From Clonostachys chloroleuca (lineage: Eukaryota > Ascomycota > Sordariomycetes > Hypocreales > Bionectriaceae), in contig JBANAY010000003.1 in the NCBI GenBank assembly GCA_037952775.1, positions 37,014,001 to 37,078,000 of the forward strand: 64,000 nt of DNA, in the 5' to 3' direction. The notes beneath the pieces were generated by a model. That model was given only the letters and a program-made list of their open reading frames with translations, did not search any database and was not told the DNA's origin. The translations under genes were made by a program, and so were the position numbers. Shown here piece after piece: positions 12,186 to 23,883 of this stretch. Numbering within the stretch: the first letter of the stretch is position 1; each line of letters starts with the position of its first letter.

Positions 12186-15100
12186 GCAGAGAATATTAGG
12201 GAAGGTATAGAGCTTAAGGAGTAGTAGCCTAATAAAGTTATTTAATATATAGCTTAAGAGATATAAAGAGAGTTTAAAATAGTTAATAATATTATAATTA
12301 ATAGAGGTTTATCAGCTGAGGGTATTAATAGAGGGATTTATAATAAAGAACCTTATAATAAAGTACTGGGCTAAATTAGCTATAATATAATAGCAGAGTT
12401 AAATAAGGTTCTCTCTGATACTCTCCCTAGCAGCTATATAAATAAAATTAATATAGAGACTACTTATTACTCTTTAATAGAAGCTAAGGGTAGTAAAAGG
12501 AGTACTATTAATATAGACTCTGAGTTTAAGCCTGAAGCTAATAATAATTCTAAAGAGGTTAATAATTAATCTACCCTAAGTATAATAGTAGATAAAGAAT
12601 TTCTTATCCTAGGGGTAAGATATCTATTATTTATAAGAAGGACTATTTATATACTAATATATTAATAGAGAAAAAGAAAGCTATCTTATATAAGCTATCT
12701 CTAACTATAAAAGAAGCTTTACCAGTAGAAGAAGCTATCTACTAAAAACCAGAGTAAGAAGAGAACTATCTGCTATAGAGAGGTATATAATAATACTATT
12801 ACTAGATATAAGAAGACTATTATTTAGTATCCTGCTAATAAGGGTCTATAGTATATAATTTAATATAAGAAATACGGACTTAAATTTAGAGGTAGTAATC
12901 TACTTATAGATACTATATTTTACTTAGGTAGTCTCCAGTATAATAAATACTTAAAGGCCTATAAGGATATTATTAATTATATAGGTATATAAGTTAAGTA
13001 CTATATAGTAAGCTATATAGAGTAAAATAATAATACTTTTATAAAAGAAGCTATTTAGAAGAACTTACTAATATTAATAGATTAAACTATAGGTAGAAAA
13101 GGATAAAGATAAAAGGGGCGGATAGGCTTTTAGAAGCTGAAAGGTAGCTTTAATAAGTAATAAAGCTGAAATATCTCGAAGTAGCTAGGATACAGAAGAT
13201 TATATCTATAATAATAGAGGGTCTAAAATATTAAAGTATAATAATACTAATAAAGGGAATAAAAGATTATATATATATTATTAACCTGGTAATATATACT
13301 TTATTTATCTTGGGGGAGAGTATATCCTAGTTCTTATCCTTCCTTTTAATAATATACTTAAAATTAGAATTAATAGTAACCTTAAGATACTAAATCTAGT
13401 CCAGTTTATATCTAACTGCTATATCTATAACCTAACTATAGGAAAATATAGGTAAAAAAAGGGATATAAGAATAGTAGAGTATTTAAATTATCTTAAGTA
13501 TACCCTAATCTATACTTAACTTATAATACCCTGGAGATATATCCTCTAGTATAGGTAAAAGGAATAAACCTGGGAAATTTTAATCTAATAGACCCTATTA
13601 TTATAAAGCAGGAGTATTACTAGCTATTATTATACCTTATATAGCAGGCTGATATAAACAGATTAGCTATCTTAGCGAATATTATAATAGAGCTAGGCAG
13701 CTAATATCCTAGTAGCTCGGGAAATATTAGAGATAGAACTAATACTAAAATTTATATAAGTCCTAGAGCTAATAGTAAAAATACTGAACCCGGTAATATA
13801 TCTAAGTAAGAGGGTAATACCAAAGAAAGACCAGATAATAGCCTTAATAGCTAAACAGATCGAGGAGAGAATTAAAATAATAGCCCTCTAACTTCGGATA
13901 CTGGAAATATTTAAGATAATAGCTTTTTAGGAATAAGTAGTATAAGTTTACCTAGTATAAGTCCAGATAGGAATTAATTAAGTAAGCCTTAAGAAGGAAT
14001 TAAGATAAGTATAGATCACTCCCTCGGACTATCTGAATAGTATATTCTAAGTTAATAATTAATATCTAAATATATACCTATACTTTCTGATAATAGAATA
14101 ATCTAAGGCTTATCTATAAGTAGTACTACTATAGTCCTAACTAGGGTAACTACCTATAAATTAAACTTAAGCTATATAGAATCTGAATATAGATTAATAG
14201 TAATACCCTTAACTAGGAAAAGAAGCTAGAGTCTACTACCTATTATTATAATAAGAGCAGTCTTAATCCAGACTATCTTATCTGATTTAAGAAATAAGAG
14301 TAAGCAGCTGGCGAAAGATATATCCTATAGTAGTCCGGGGGTATTAGTAAGAGATATAATAGTTATTAATAGTAATAGATCTGGAAATCCTTTAGAGAAC
14401 TAAGCTATATCTAATAAACTTAGCTTAGAGTAACTTTTAACTAATATAGAAAGATAGCCTATTCCTACTTCCTTAATTTCAGATAAAACCCCTAGGAGCT
14501 AAAATATATCTATAGTAAGGGAAGTCCTTTATTAGTAAGAAATAGAGCTATACTATATAGTTCCTAAAACCTTATCTATTAGAAGGTAGTATCCCAGGTA
14601 TATAGTAGGAAATATAGAAGGGCTATAGTAGTATTCTAATAGTCCTTAGCTATCTATTTAACTAGGAAAGGTAATAATAGCTCCTAAGAATAGCTTAGTA
14701 ACTATAGCTTAGATATAGTTTATAGACTTAATAACCTTACTGGTCGGAAGCTTATTCCCTATACTTACTACTAGCAGCTAAATCTCCTATATATAAAGCT
14801 ACTAGGTTAGTAAGCTTTATATCTATAGAACTATACCCTAAAAGATAATAAGCTATCCCCTAATAGGGCCTAGTAATAATTAAGGGTATTAACTCCAGGG
14901 CCAGATTCTATCTTAAGTATAGTTTAAAATACTGATATTTTATACCCTGCAAGCTAGATACAGTTTCTATTAGGCCCAGATATAATATCAGCTGTAGGCT
15001 GGATCTTATTCTTAGCTCCGACCGGAGATATAGTACCTATCTCTTATAGCTTCTCAGCCTAGAATAAGATCTAATCTTTATATACTAACTATCCCTTAGA

Positions 15101-15860
15101 TATAATATAATATTTACTTAAACTCTTAATTTTAGAACTAATTTTATCCCTAATCTGGAATATAATTCCAAGCTTATAGTTAACCTTAGCTAGATATATT
15201 AGTCTAGTACTATACTTAGCCTTAACCTCAGCTATAACCCTGTTTTCTAATATAAATCTCTCCTAGTACTCAGAAACTACTATAGTCTCCTATTTAAATT
15301 CAGAAATTAGCATAACTATAGTCCCAGATTCACTCCTACAGTCTAATCCAGTCTTTCTATCCAGTACTAGCTTAGCCTCAGGGACTACCTCCTCAGAGAC
15401 CACCTCCTCAGGGACTACCTCAGCCTCTGCAAAGTCTTTATATTTCATCTGGAGCCAGTATATAGATACAGACTCAGCTGTAGATCCAGCCTTAATCCTA
15501 AGCTTGAATACTATCCCTAATAACCGCTATCCCCAGATCTAATTCGTATCCGGTAGTTCTACCCTGTACTTATCAGACTCCTAATATCCAGCTTTAGTCT
15601 ATTTAATTAAGGCAAACCTAAGCTCGACCTTAAATATCTCTAATAAGTAGTACAAGGCTACCTATTTCCACACCGATAAATAGGGATCAAGCAAGCCCTA
15701 TAGTACTCTCAGCCCCTGGGCCCAGCCCCTATATTACCTCTCTATTCTCAGTATCTTCTACCTTACCTAATATACCTACTATAGGTAGCCTCCCAAGCTC
15801 TGAAGATATCTACTAACTTCTAGGTCTATCTAAGCAGACCGCCCTCCCGTTTAACAATAT

Positions 15861-16770
15861 TGTTGAATTGAGAGACTATAGCCACTATAAGTTAGTGACC
15901 GTATCGCTATAAGTTAGCGGTTGCAACCACTAACCTCTAGCGGTCGCAACCACTAACTGTTAGCGATCGTAGCCACTGACTGTTAGCGATCGCGGCCACT
16001 AACTATTAGCGATCGCTATCCCCTGTAACAGCTAGCCAATAGCGATTGAGACCGCTATCCGATAGCGACTACGATCACTAGCCAATAGCGGTTGCAGCCA
16101 CTGTGGGTCAGTGGCTACAGGCCGCTATGACCGCTACGGCTTAGCGGGCTCCAGTTCCTCTTTAGGGTTAGGAGCGTCAGCAGCGTTATTTATAGGTTAT
16201 TAGGCTATATTAGCCTAAATAAGGGTCTAGAAAATTCAGGAAAAAGTCTGAGCAACTTCTAGTAGCCTAACCTATACCCAAGCTACCCTATAACCAACCT
16301 ACCCTAGACTAGACCTTAGATCTTAGATATCTTTTTCAGCTTTAAAGATAAGATATCTAATATCTATACTCAACTGATCAGCTTAACTAGCTCTCTCAGA
16401 TAAAAGTAGATCTTAAAAAGGTTATATATATCCGTCTTATGGTTTGGTGGTTATGAGTTGATTTTTTAGATTTCCTATAGTAATAAATTTTGCGGAAAAT
16501 CAAAAGTAGCCCGGGAAGCTGCTATAGCGGGTTTTAGAGTAGTTTTTAGTCGGTAGACCTATGAGAGAAATTGGTATATTTTTCCGGTTCCTCTCACCAA
16601 AATAAGATTCTTTTGCGCTATAAAATACACTATAAGCCGACTTTCTAGTATGAAATTTGACTAAGTTATAGAGGAGTGTTCACTCTAAGTTAGAAGCTAA
16701 AACTTCCGCTGCTGCTAGTTATAGCGGTCTCAAGGTCTAATACACCTTGTAGGCCACTGTAATTTCAACA
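15861..16770 (+). mobile_element. Solo LTR, copy 1 of a 0.9-kb LTR family, with 5-bp target duplication
   Basis: The 910-bp unit begins TGTTGAATTGAG and ends AATTTCAACA, so it has the TG...CA ends of an LTR. It is flanked by identical 5-bp AATAT (15856-15860 and 16771-16775), the footprint of retroviral-type integration. No internal retroelement sequence adjoins it, so it is a solo LTR left by recombination between two LTRs. Two more copies occur in the window (19941-20385 and 31695-32558), both in the opposite orientation. Its first third holds clustered TAGCGRTYG-containing subrepeats. Its internal domain is not in the window, and its sequence does not match the gypsy LTRs at 23444 and 30503. 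Confidence 0.85.
15880..16150 (+). repeat. 23-bp subrepeat cluster inside the LTR
   Basis: A cluster of short units built around GTTAGCGATCG and CCACTAAC, several forming inverted pairs of TAGCGGT with ACCGCTA. Two exact-length 23-bp units (15970-15992 and 15993-16015) are present here but missing from the copy at 31695-32558, which accounts for the whole 46-bp length difference between the two copies. Confidence 0.8.
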
Positions 16771-17240
16771 AATATCAACCAAGCGGTAAACCCAGCGGTA
16801 TAATCAGTCTCAAAGTTAGAGGAGGAACAGGCCCTCCAGAAGAACTGGCCTATATTCCCTCGTAGACTGCTGAGAGACTACCTGGATAGGTTTATACGGA
16901 TATATAATTAACCCCCAGGTATTAAGGGTCTTAGGCTTATAGGTAGTAGATCTATCTATTTTTACCTATTCTGTCTGTCGGATACAGTATAATAGGCTTT
17001 AGGGCTTAATTTGATCAACTACCTTAACAGTATATATCGAACTAGGAGGTTTCAGCTACTTAAGTCTCAGTAGAGTGTTAGTTGATAGACTGTGGTTTTC
17101 TTTATTCTTCTTCTTGAGAAAGAGAGTATTACTATACTAATTAGCTTTTAATAGCTTTAATTATTCCAGTTGAGAAGGTACTTTAGTAGTTGCTCTAGAT
17201 ATACTAGCGCTAGAATTATATATAATTATATAACTACTAT

Positions 17241-19138
17241 ATAGAGCCCGGTAGCTAAGAGGAACTTTATCTTATATATAAAAGGTGATAAGGATTAATT
17301 TTATTACAGTCAAGTTAGCTACAGGAAATAATAATAATTTTAATATATCGAAGTTTAGGTATAGTAAGGGACTGAAATAGTCAAGAAGTATACCTTCTAT
17401 ACCTAGATTAACTTCTATTCTTCTCAATATAGAGCTAAAAAAAATATTATATTGCGGATTTTCCTCAATATAAGGGATCAGCGCCTGGCGATATCTTATA
17501 ATATGTAATTCCAAGAGTTTATTCTATTAACTCTATTATATTTTACTGTATTTATATATGATTTTTTATCCTTTTATTTATCTTTTTTTTTTTTTTTTAA
17601 GATTGTTATTAACCGATGAAGTTATTAGGACTTGAAATATGCACAAGGTCATGTGGTATGACCAGACATTTTTAGTACTACAGCTTCTGCTTTTCCCTGT
17701 TCTAAGTCTGTTCTAAGCGGCTAACAGTTGGCAACAGCACGATACCCCAACCAAACCTGCTATGATACTACCCCTCTATCCGGTGAAGTCAGCAATCGCG
17801 CGTAACGTAAGGCGTTCTAGGGTCTGTGTACACACTCGCAGAAGCACCCGCGCAATACGCTGTAACGCGCTGTTGCTAGTATTAAACAGTGGCGAATTGC
17901 ATGAGAGGTACTGAGATATACTGATGCATGCTCGTGCTGCGGCTCATATCGATGACTCATACCCTTCCACTGCCCTGGTGAACCGTGGAAAATCAACATG
18001 CTCGCAAGCTTCTACTCCTCGTACCGTATTCAAGGTCCGGAGTCTTATCTTCGCGCTCGTTCCCGGAGAGCGAAGAGTCGTCGGTCCCTCCACCCTCGTC
18101 GTCAAGCTCGTCACCGTCCTTAGCGAGCAAAGAAGTATCGGAGTGTGCGTCGAGATGGATGGGCTCATAGCCCTCTGGCGGTCTGCGGACGGGACAACCA
18201 GGGGCCTCGGTATCGCGAGTCTCGGACCAGGGTCGTTCAAGGCGGCCGATCTTGGTACCGGGACCCGGGCGCGGGCGACAGATATTACGAACCGCGGGGC
18301 AGAAAGGATAGGCTACCGAGGAGAACCGGCAGAGCTGATCTCCCGTCACATTCTCAAACCGCAAGGTGGAGGGAGTCATCGCTCCAACCAACCCGTGCCC
18401 TTTGCCAGATTCATCTCACAAGTTTTTCCGCCGCCCGGGAGGAAAGAGTTGCTTGCTGATCCATGCCGGTCCTTGTCATCCTAAATGGTTAGGACTCTTA
18501 GTCTCTTGCACATTAACGTCTCGAATCCCGAACTAGGTGCACTTTGCGGTAACTACCTTGCAACAAGTTGGAGACTGGCCCAAGTATAATCAATCAATAT
18601 CCTCTGGCGCCGTATGCTTGCTTAGCGAATTTTCGTCTAGACCTACAGCTTCCGACCACAGAAACAAACTAATGCAAAACCATATTGTGACCCCAGCTAC
18701 GATAACTTTGGACTACGCAATATGAGGTATAGAAATACATACCCGGGACACGCTAACCCCAAGGGTCACTGCGGGCTGCTGAGTATACCGCCCGACCAAC
18801 TGGACTGCTTATGGTGGTCGGGGGGTTGGGGTGTTGGTGCGTCAGCTGGGTTTGTGGCGGCGGGGTCGGTGCTGTTTCTTGTGACGCGACAGAGCCGACG
18901 TTTTGTCTCGTCTGTCGGCTCCTCTCACTGTTTGGGTCAATAAGAAGATGAACGCGTGGACGATGGCTCACAGTGTTGATATCGAAGTCTCCTTTTCCTT
19001 CGCCTCAATCCAATGTAAAGTAGTCCTCTTGCTTGCCTATCACAATTTGCGATTACGCTAAACAGGGTTGATAGGGCGTAAAGCTGGGCAAAAGATGAAC
19101 GCTAGAATAGAGATAACTAAATAAATTAATTATTGAGT
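17241..19138. other. Mixed A+T-rich and normal DNA, no confident gene
   Basis: The A+T-rich block ends near 17600 after a long T run (about 17583-17599). Between 17640 and 19100 the composition is normal. Overlapping open frames occur on both strands at 17924-18484. The minus-strand frame 17993-18391 contains PVRRPPEGYEPIHLDAHSDT and looks protein-like, but it has no recognisable domain and no clear start. It may be a fragment of a gene caught between repeats. No RNA gene was seen. Confidence 0.35.
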
Positions 19139-19940
19139 TTAATCAGCAGGTTTAGGATCCGGAAGGCGTGGTTTCTTTACTGGGTTGCTCGGAGCCCGAG
19201 AACCGGGCCACTTCGATGATGTAATCGTGCCATTAATTTGGAGCAGTGCCGCGATCTCTTGATGACCTCCTAATAAGGCGGCTTAGAGAGTGTTGCCAAA
19301 GTAGCCGCCCTGCATATTCATATTAGCCCCCTTGTTTAACAACAGTACCACAATCTCTTGATCGCCTCTGTATGAGGCGGCTTAGAGAGCGTTACTATAG
19401 AAGCCGCCCTGCGTATTTACATCAGCCCTCTTATTCAACAGCAGTACCACAATCTCTTAATAACCTTACGATAAGGTGGTATAGAGAGTGTTGCTATAGT
19501 AGCCGCCCTGTGTATTCATATTAGCCCCCTCATTCAACAGTAGTACTACAATCTCTTAATAACCTTGTAATAAGGCAGCTTAGAGAGTATTACTATAGAA
19601 GCTACCCTGCGTATTTATATCGGCCCCCTTATTCAATAGTAGTACTATAATCTCTTAATAACCTTGCGATAAGGCAGTATAGAGAGTATTACTATTATCG
19701 CAGCCCTGTATATTTATATCAGCCCCCTTACTTAAGAGGAGTCTGATAATCTCTTAATAACCTAGCGATAAGGCGGTATAGAGAGTGTTATCATAGTAGC
19801 CGCCCTGCGTATTTATATTAGCCCCCTTATTTAAGAGGAATCTAATAATCTCTTAATAACCTTATAATAAGGCGGCTTAGAGAGTATTACTAAAGTAGCT
19901 GCCCTGTGTATTTATATCAGCTCCCTTAGTTAATAGTAGT
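19139..19940 (-). pseudogene. Ankyrin-repeat gene, C-terminal end, RIP-decayed and truncated by an LTR
   Basis: The minus strand encodes about seven tandem ankyrin units spaced 99-100 bp, each recalling the pattern GANMNMQGGYFGNTL, then AALLGGHQEIAALL. The gene ends with a short Pro/Lys tail, KKPRLPDPKPAD, and TAA at 19139-19141. In nearly every unit the codon after NTL is a stop (TAA or TAG) where ankyrin repeats of this type have Gln, so the same CpA site was hit in each unit. Upstream the gene is cut at 19940 by the LTR fragment at 19941. Large fungal ankyrin proteins often carry NACHT or PNP domains N-terminally; that part is missing here. No product is expected. Confidence 0.8.
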
Positions 19941-20385
19941 TATTGAAATTACAGTGGTCTACAAGGTGTATTAGGCCTTGAGACTGCTATAACTAGCAGC
20001 AGTAGAAAATTTAGCTTCTAACTTATAGTGAATACTCCTCTATAACTTAGTTAAATTTTATACTAGAAAGTCAGTTTATAGTATATTTTATAGTATAAAA
20101 GAATCTTATTTTAGTAAGAGAAACTGGAAAAATATACTAATTTCTCTTATAGGTCTACTAACTAAAAACTACTCTAAAACCTACTATAGCAGCTTCCTGA
20201 GCTACTTTTAATTTTCTATAAAATTTATTACTATAGGAAATCTAAAAAATTAACTTATAGCTACTAAACTATAAGATAGATATATATAATCTTTTTAAGA
20301 TCTACTTTTATCTGAAAGAGCTAGTTAAACTGATTAGTTAAGTATAGATATTAGATATCTTATCTTTAAAGCTGAAGAAGATATC
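19941..20385 (-). mobile_element. Truncated LTR, copy 2 of the 0.9-kb LTR family
   Basis: Starts TATTGAAATTACAGTGG and follows the copies at 31695 and, inverted, 16770 for about 445 bp, then diverges after the segment ending in TTTAAAGCTGAA. The subrepeat-bearing part is absent. It carries many C-to-T/G-to-A changes relative to the better preserved copies and interrupts the ankyrin gene. Orientation is given relative to copy 1. Confidence 0.8.
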
Positions 20386-22529
20386 TGTTCGATCTCATAT
20401 ATTGGATAGGCAGAAATTGTATCGTTATATTTATCTAAGTTATGCTGTTCCGGTGCTTCCGGTAGGAATAATTATGCAATTTAGTATATACCTCTCCTTT
20501 GAGCCTAATACTCTTCTAATCTGGGAAAGGAGGTATATTTAGGGCAAACCGCCCTTGATTATAACTAATCGTATCGAATTATACAAAGCCTTAGTTCTAA
20601 TATACCCCCCAGGGCAGAAGCTATTATCTGTACTACAGTATTAAATTGAATACCTACCAGCAGTTTATCTATATAGTAGTATTAAATTATTAAAGAGGAA
20701 TTAAAAGTTAAAATAGAATAATTAAGGTTAGGTTTATATAGGCGAGATTGGTTTTAATAAAATAATACTTATAATTTATTATTATTATTATCAGGTTACT
20801 TAAATAAGCTGAGCAGTTAGTTTGTATTATAGTATTAAATTTTATCCTGCTTTATTATTTAGGCTTTTTAAAGTATATTTATAATAAATATATTTATTTT
20901 CTCTATTAAATAGTATATTTAATTAAACTTCCTATTATTATATAGTTTAAATAGGTTTATAATTATAAAAGTAAGCTATAGGGTAAGAACTCCTATTAAA
21001 TATAACCCTTAATATAAGATATAAAGGGGAAAGTATAAAATAGCCCTTAAATAAATACTTTTATAGTAATCTTATAGGAAGCTTCTCTTTTTCCTCTTTT
21101 CCTTAGCTAATTATATATTTATAAGTATTTCTCCTTAGTATATTTTTTATATTATAACTCCTGTTAATTAGTAGTTTTACTAATATTATTATAGGAATTA
21201 ATTTTTCAGACTCTCTCTCTCTCTCTTATAAGCAGTAAGTATATTCCCAGCCTTATTTATTTATTTTCCTAGATTATTTTAGGTATATACTAATAGTTTA
21301 ATAGATTAATTTTACTATACCCCCTACTGCCTCCCCCTTATAAGTATTTTAAGTTTAGGATTACAGTTTTTAAGTACTAATCAGTATTTATAATACTAGT
21401 ACTTATACCTCTGCTACTGCTACTGCTGCTAAGAAGCAGCAGCAGGAGGAGGCTAAGAAGAAGTACAAGGAGACTTATATATACTGCCTCCAAGAGGAGG
21501 AGGAGCATAAGGCTACCCGCCTCGCCCTCTAGAAGTAAGTTTACTCCTTTATCTATTATTTTAAGCTTCGTTTAACTGTTTTACAGTACCCCGGGACTAC
21601 AGGCAGTCCCCTGTAAGAGGTATTTAAACTCAGCCCTTATAGGCCTCTCTTACAGGCGGTATTAGGACTGCCTTAATAAGGATAGGAGCCCCCTTCCTAG
21701 CTACTATAAGTAGTACAGGTTAGATAGCTCCTGTAAGCTAATATAAGTTTCCTTTTACTTATTTAATATTTATTTTATAGCTAATATTAGTATTTATAGC
21801 TCTAAGGGTACTATCCTAATAGTACTCTTTTTCTTAAACTATATCTAAGAGACTAAGAGCCTGGCCCTTATAGCTAATAACCCTATAAGTACTTTTATTC
21901 TATAGTTTTAAAGCTTATATACTAACTTTAAGAATAGTTATAGCTAAAGTACTATAAGGAAGAAGAGAAGTACTATATTATAGCTAAGGTAGTTTTATAT
22001 AGGTACTATACTAGTATATTCCCTTCCTCTGGAGATTCTTATCTCCTTTAAATAAGTATAGTTTAGTTATTTTAGCAGGCCTTCTAGCCCTTAGAGAGGA
22101 ATTTTCTTTTATTAGTTTATATTAAGCCTTCTAGCCCTAAGGTTAAAATCTCTCCCTCCTGCTATAGCTCTTATAGCTAGAATTAAAGTTTATTTTACTA
22201 CTTCTAATATTTATTTATATAAAATACCTCTTATTATTATAGTTCTATAATAATATCTTCTATTAGATTCTCTTTAAGTTTATTTTTTTCCTCTCCTTAA
22301 TCTTTTCTTTAATCTTAACTAGTCTAAGTTATCTATAGCTTTCTTAGAATTAGGCTCCTTAGAGAGGTTTAGTTAGACTATTAGCAATTAATTTTATACT
22401 TTATTTATAGGAAATACAAATTATTTTATTCTGAATATACTCTCTTAACTAATAGTTATAGATATCTATATATTTTAGCTTTATCTTTAACTTTTTAAGT
22501 AGCTGTTGAAGAATACTAATTATCTATTA
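20386..22529. other. A+T-rich DNA with a short normal island
   Basis: Mostly A+T-rich sequence without readable frames. Near 21400-21540 a purine-rich island reads AATAAKKQQQEEAKKKYKE and then LQEEEEHKATRLAL on the plus strand, ending near a GTAAGT donor-like site, so it could be an exon remnant of a coiled-coil protein. It is too short to classify. The left 250 bases (20390-20640) are nearer normal composition and may be the far side of the ankyrin-gene insertion site. Confidence 0.35.
21601..21673. repeat. Imperfect hairpin (inverted repeat)
   Basis: The outer arms AGGCAGTCC (21601-21609) and GGACTGCCT (21665-21673) are perfect inverted repeats. The inner arms CTGTAAGAG (21611-21619) and CTCTTACAG (21647-21655) are also perfect, leaving a loop of about 27 nt. 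The arms are G+C-richer than the surroundings. It may be the core of a small palindromic element or a transcribed hairpin. Confidence 0.6.
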
Positions 22530-23443
22530 GTTATTATATATAAGATACAAATTAGGCTTATTAAGCTTAATTCCTAGCTCTAAGATCAGTCTCTACTAGA
22601 ATAAGCCTTCCTTAGCTGCCTATACTAATAATAGTAACTCAGCTTCTATTATTAATATTATAACTATATCTTGCTTATTAGCCCGCTAGCTAATTAGGCT
22701 ACTAAATAGCTTTATTATATAGGCTTATAAACTCTTATAATTAAGTATATTATTAGTAAACAAGGTATTACTATAGACTTTATACTTATTTCCTCCTCTG
22801 AATTACAGAGTAAGGTAATAAGTAGTATTTAGATAATTTAAAACTTAATTTACTACTTTATAGTATTATTAGCTAGGGTTAGTTATAAACCTAGCTAGCC
22901 GGAAGACTGTAAAAGCTATATCTGGTCTTGAAATTACTATAGTATACAGAATTAATCTAACTGCTTATTTATACTAGTTAGCTACCTTTTATATTACTAT
23001 TCTATTATTTAAGAGAAGCTCGGTTTTATCTATAGGAGTTATATTCTTACTATCTGAGGTATATAACCTATATATCTTTTCCAGATATATAGTCTGTATT
23101 ATCTACAGGTATAATATATTATACTCTTAGATAACCTCTATCCTAAGGAACTATTAAAGCTTATTTCTACTAGTTAGGTTATATTTTATCTTTAGAGCTT
23201 TAACTATAGCTTTTATAGTAGCTTTATTACCCTTCTTATATATAATAATAATATTATCTATATAGAAGAATAATAGAATTCTTAACTTAATATAGTAATA
23301 TAGTTTATAGGGAATTAGTATAAAGTCTAGGCTTTATAGTATTAAACCGAGCTCTATTTACTATAAAAGAGATATAATTTATAGGCTATAGAGTACCTTC
23401 TTAAGTAATAAGATACTTAACTCCTTATTATACTTTCTATAAC
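22530..23443 (-). mobile_element. Ty1-copia retrotransposon relic: reverse transcriptase and RNase H
   Basis: On the minus strand, reading leftward from 23443, a copia RT/RNase H frame can be followed: LLKKVLYSL (family form KALYGL), then LLFFYIDNIIII at about 23265, the place of the catalytic YVDD box, whose second Asp is now Asn. Next come SRPDIAFTV and, further on, the RNase H segment RANKQDIVI with EAELLLLV. Many in-frame TAA/TAG stops occur, so it is inactive and RIP-mutated. It is cut at its upstream side exactly where the gypsy 5' LTR begins. The integrase and gag parts were not found in the window. Confidence 0.8.
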
Positions 23444-23818
23444 TGTTACGAACAAAGCATATGCCTACCGCATCACGTGGCATACCCCACTTTTCTCACC
23501 AGTAGGAGATAGATCACTCCGGATCGTCAGTGAGCTTGAACGATCCTCAGCCAAACTCACTCTGGATCACCAGTGAGCCATCGTGAGCCCCTAGTATATA
23601 TGCACATTTATTTCACTAGATAGAACACTCTTTTAGATAATTATTAATAACATCGTCTATATATCTATTATTACTAGCTCCACAATACTCGCACATTAAC
23701 AGTAACTCGCATTGCACAGCCTAAGACAACCTGATCGCGCCACTCAGAACAACACTCTGATTGGTTCAACCCGACCTACCCTAGACCCCCGTCCAGTGTA
23801 AGTCAACCAACCGTTACA
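23444..23818 (+). repeat. Gypsy 5' LTR (375 bp)
   Basis: Runs from TGTTACGAACAAAG to CAACCGTTACA, TG...CA type. It contains two 22-bp direct repeats (23514-23535 and 23557-23578), each starting TCACTC and ending AGTGAGC, so each is itself a short inverted repeat. A TATA-like TAGTATATATGC lies near 23610. No clear tRNA primer site beginning with TGG follows the LTR. Confidence 0.93.
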
Positions 23819-23883
23819 TATTGATAATTCTTGTTCAGCCGATTACCTTGTCTCAATCGCTGCGCAATAACGAAGAAGATATT

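Larger units (their letters stand above)
12186..17240 (+). pseudogene. Long RIP-decayed coding sequence, Gln/Pro-rich, unknown family, split by a solo LTR
   Basis: The plus strand can be read as protein for about 4 kb if TAG/TAA (rarely TGA) are taken as mutated Gln or Arg codons. Block 1 (12186-about 13090) contains IDSEFKPEANNNSKEVN and GLKFRGSNLL. Block 2 (13321-15860) lies in another frame, so an intron or indel lies between; it is rich in Ser, Pro, Thr and Gln and includes the short repeat GLPPQRPPPQGLPQP near 15400. After the solo LTR the frame resumes as NQAVNPAV, then KLEEEQALQKNWPIFPRRLL, and runs on to about 17240. Removing the LTR and one target copy restores the frame exactly across the site. 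The last part contains SIYFYLFCLSDTV. I do not recognise the family; a transposon protein or a repeated fungal gene are both possible. No start or genuine end can be set. Confidence 0.55.

Noticed and set aside
17924..18484. 186-codon plus-strand frame
   Set aside because: Overlaps equally long frames on the other strand and has no family resemblance; typical of G+C-rich chance frames.
23819..23840. tRNA primer-binding site after the gypsy 5' LTR
   Set aside because: No TGG-initiated match to a tRNA 3' end is visible; it may have been altered by RIP, so not annotated.
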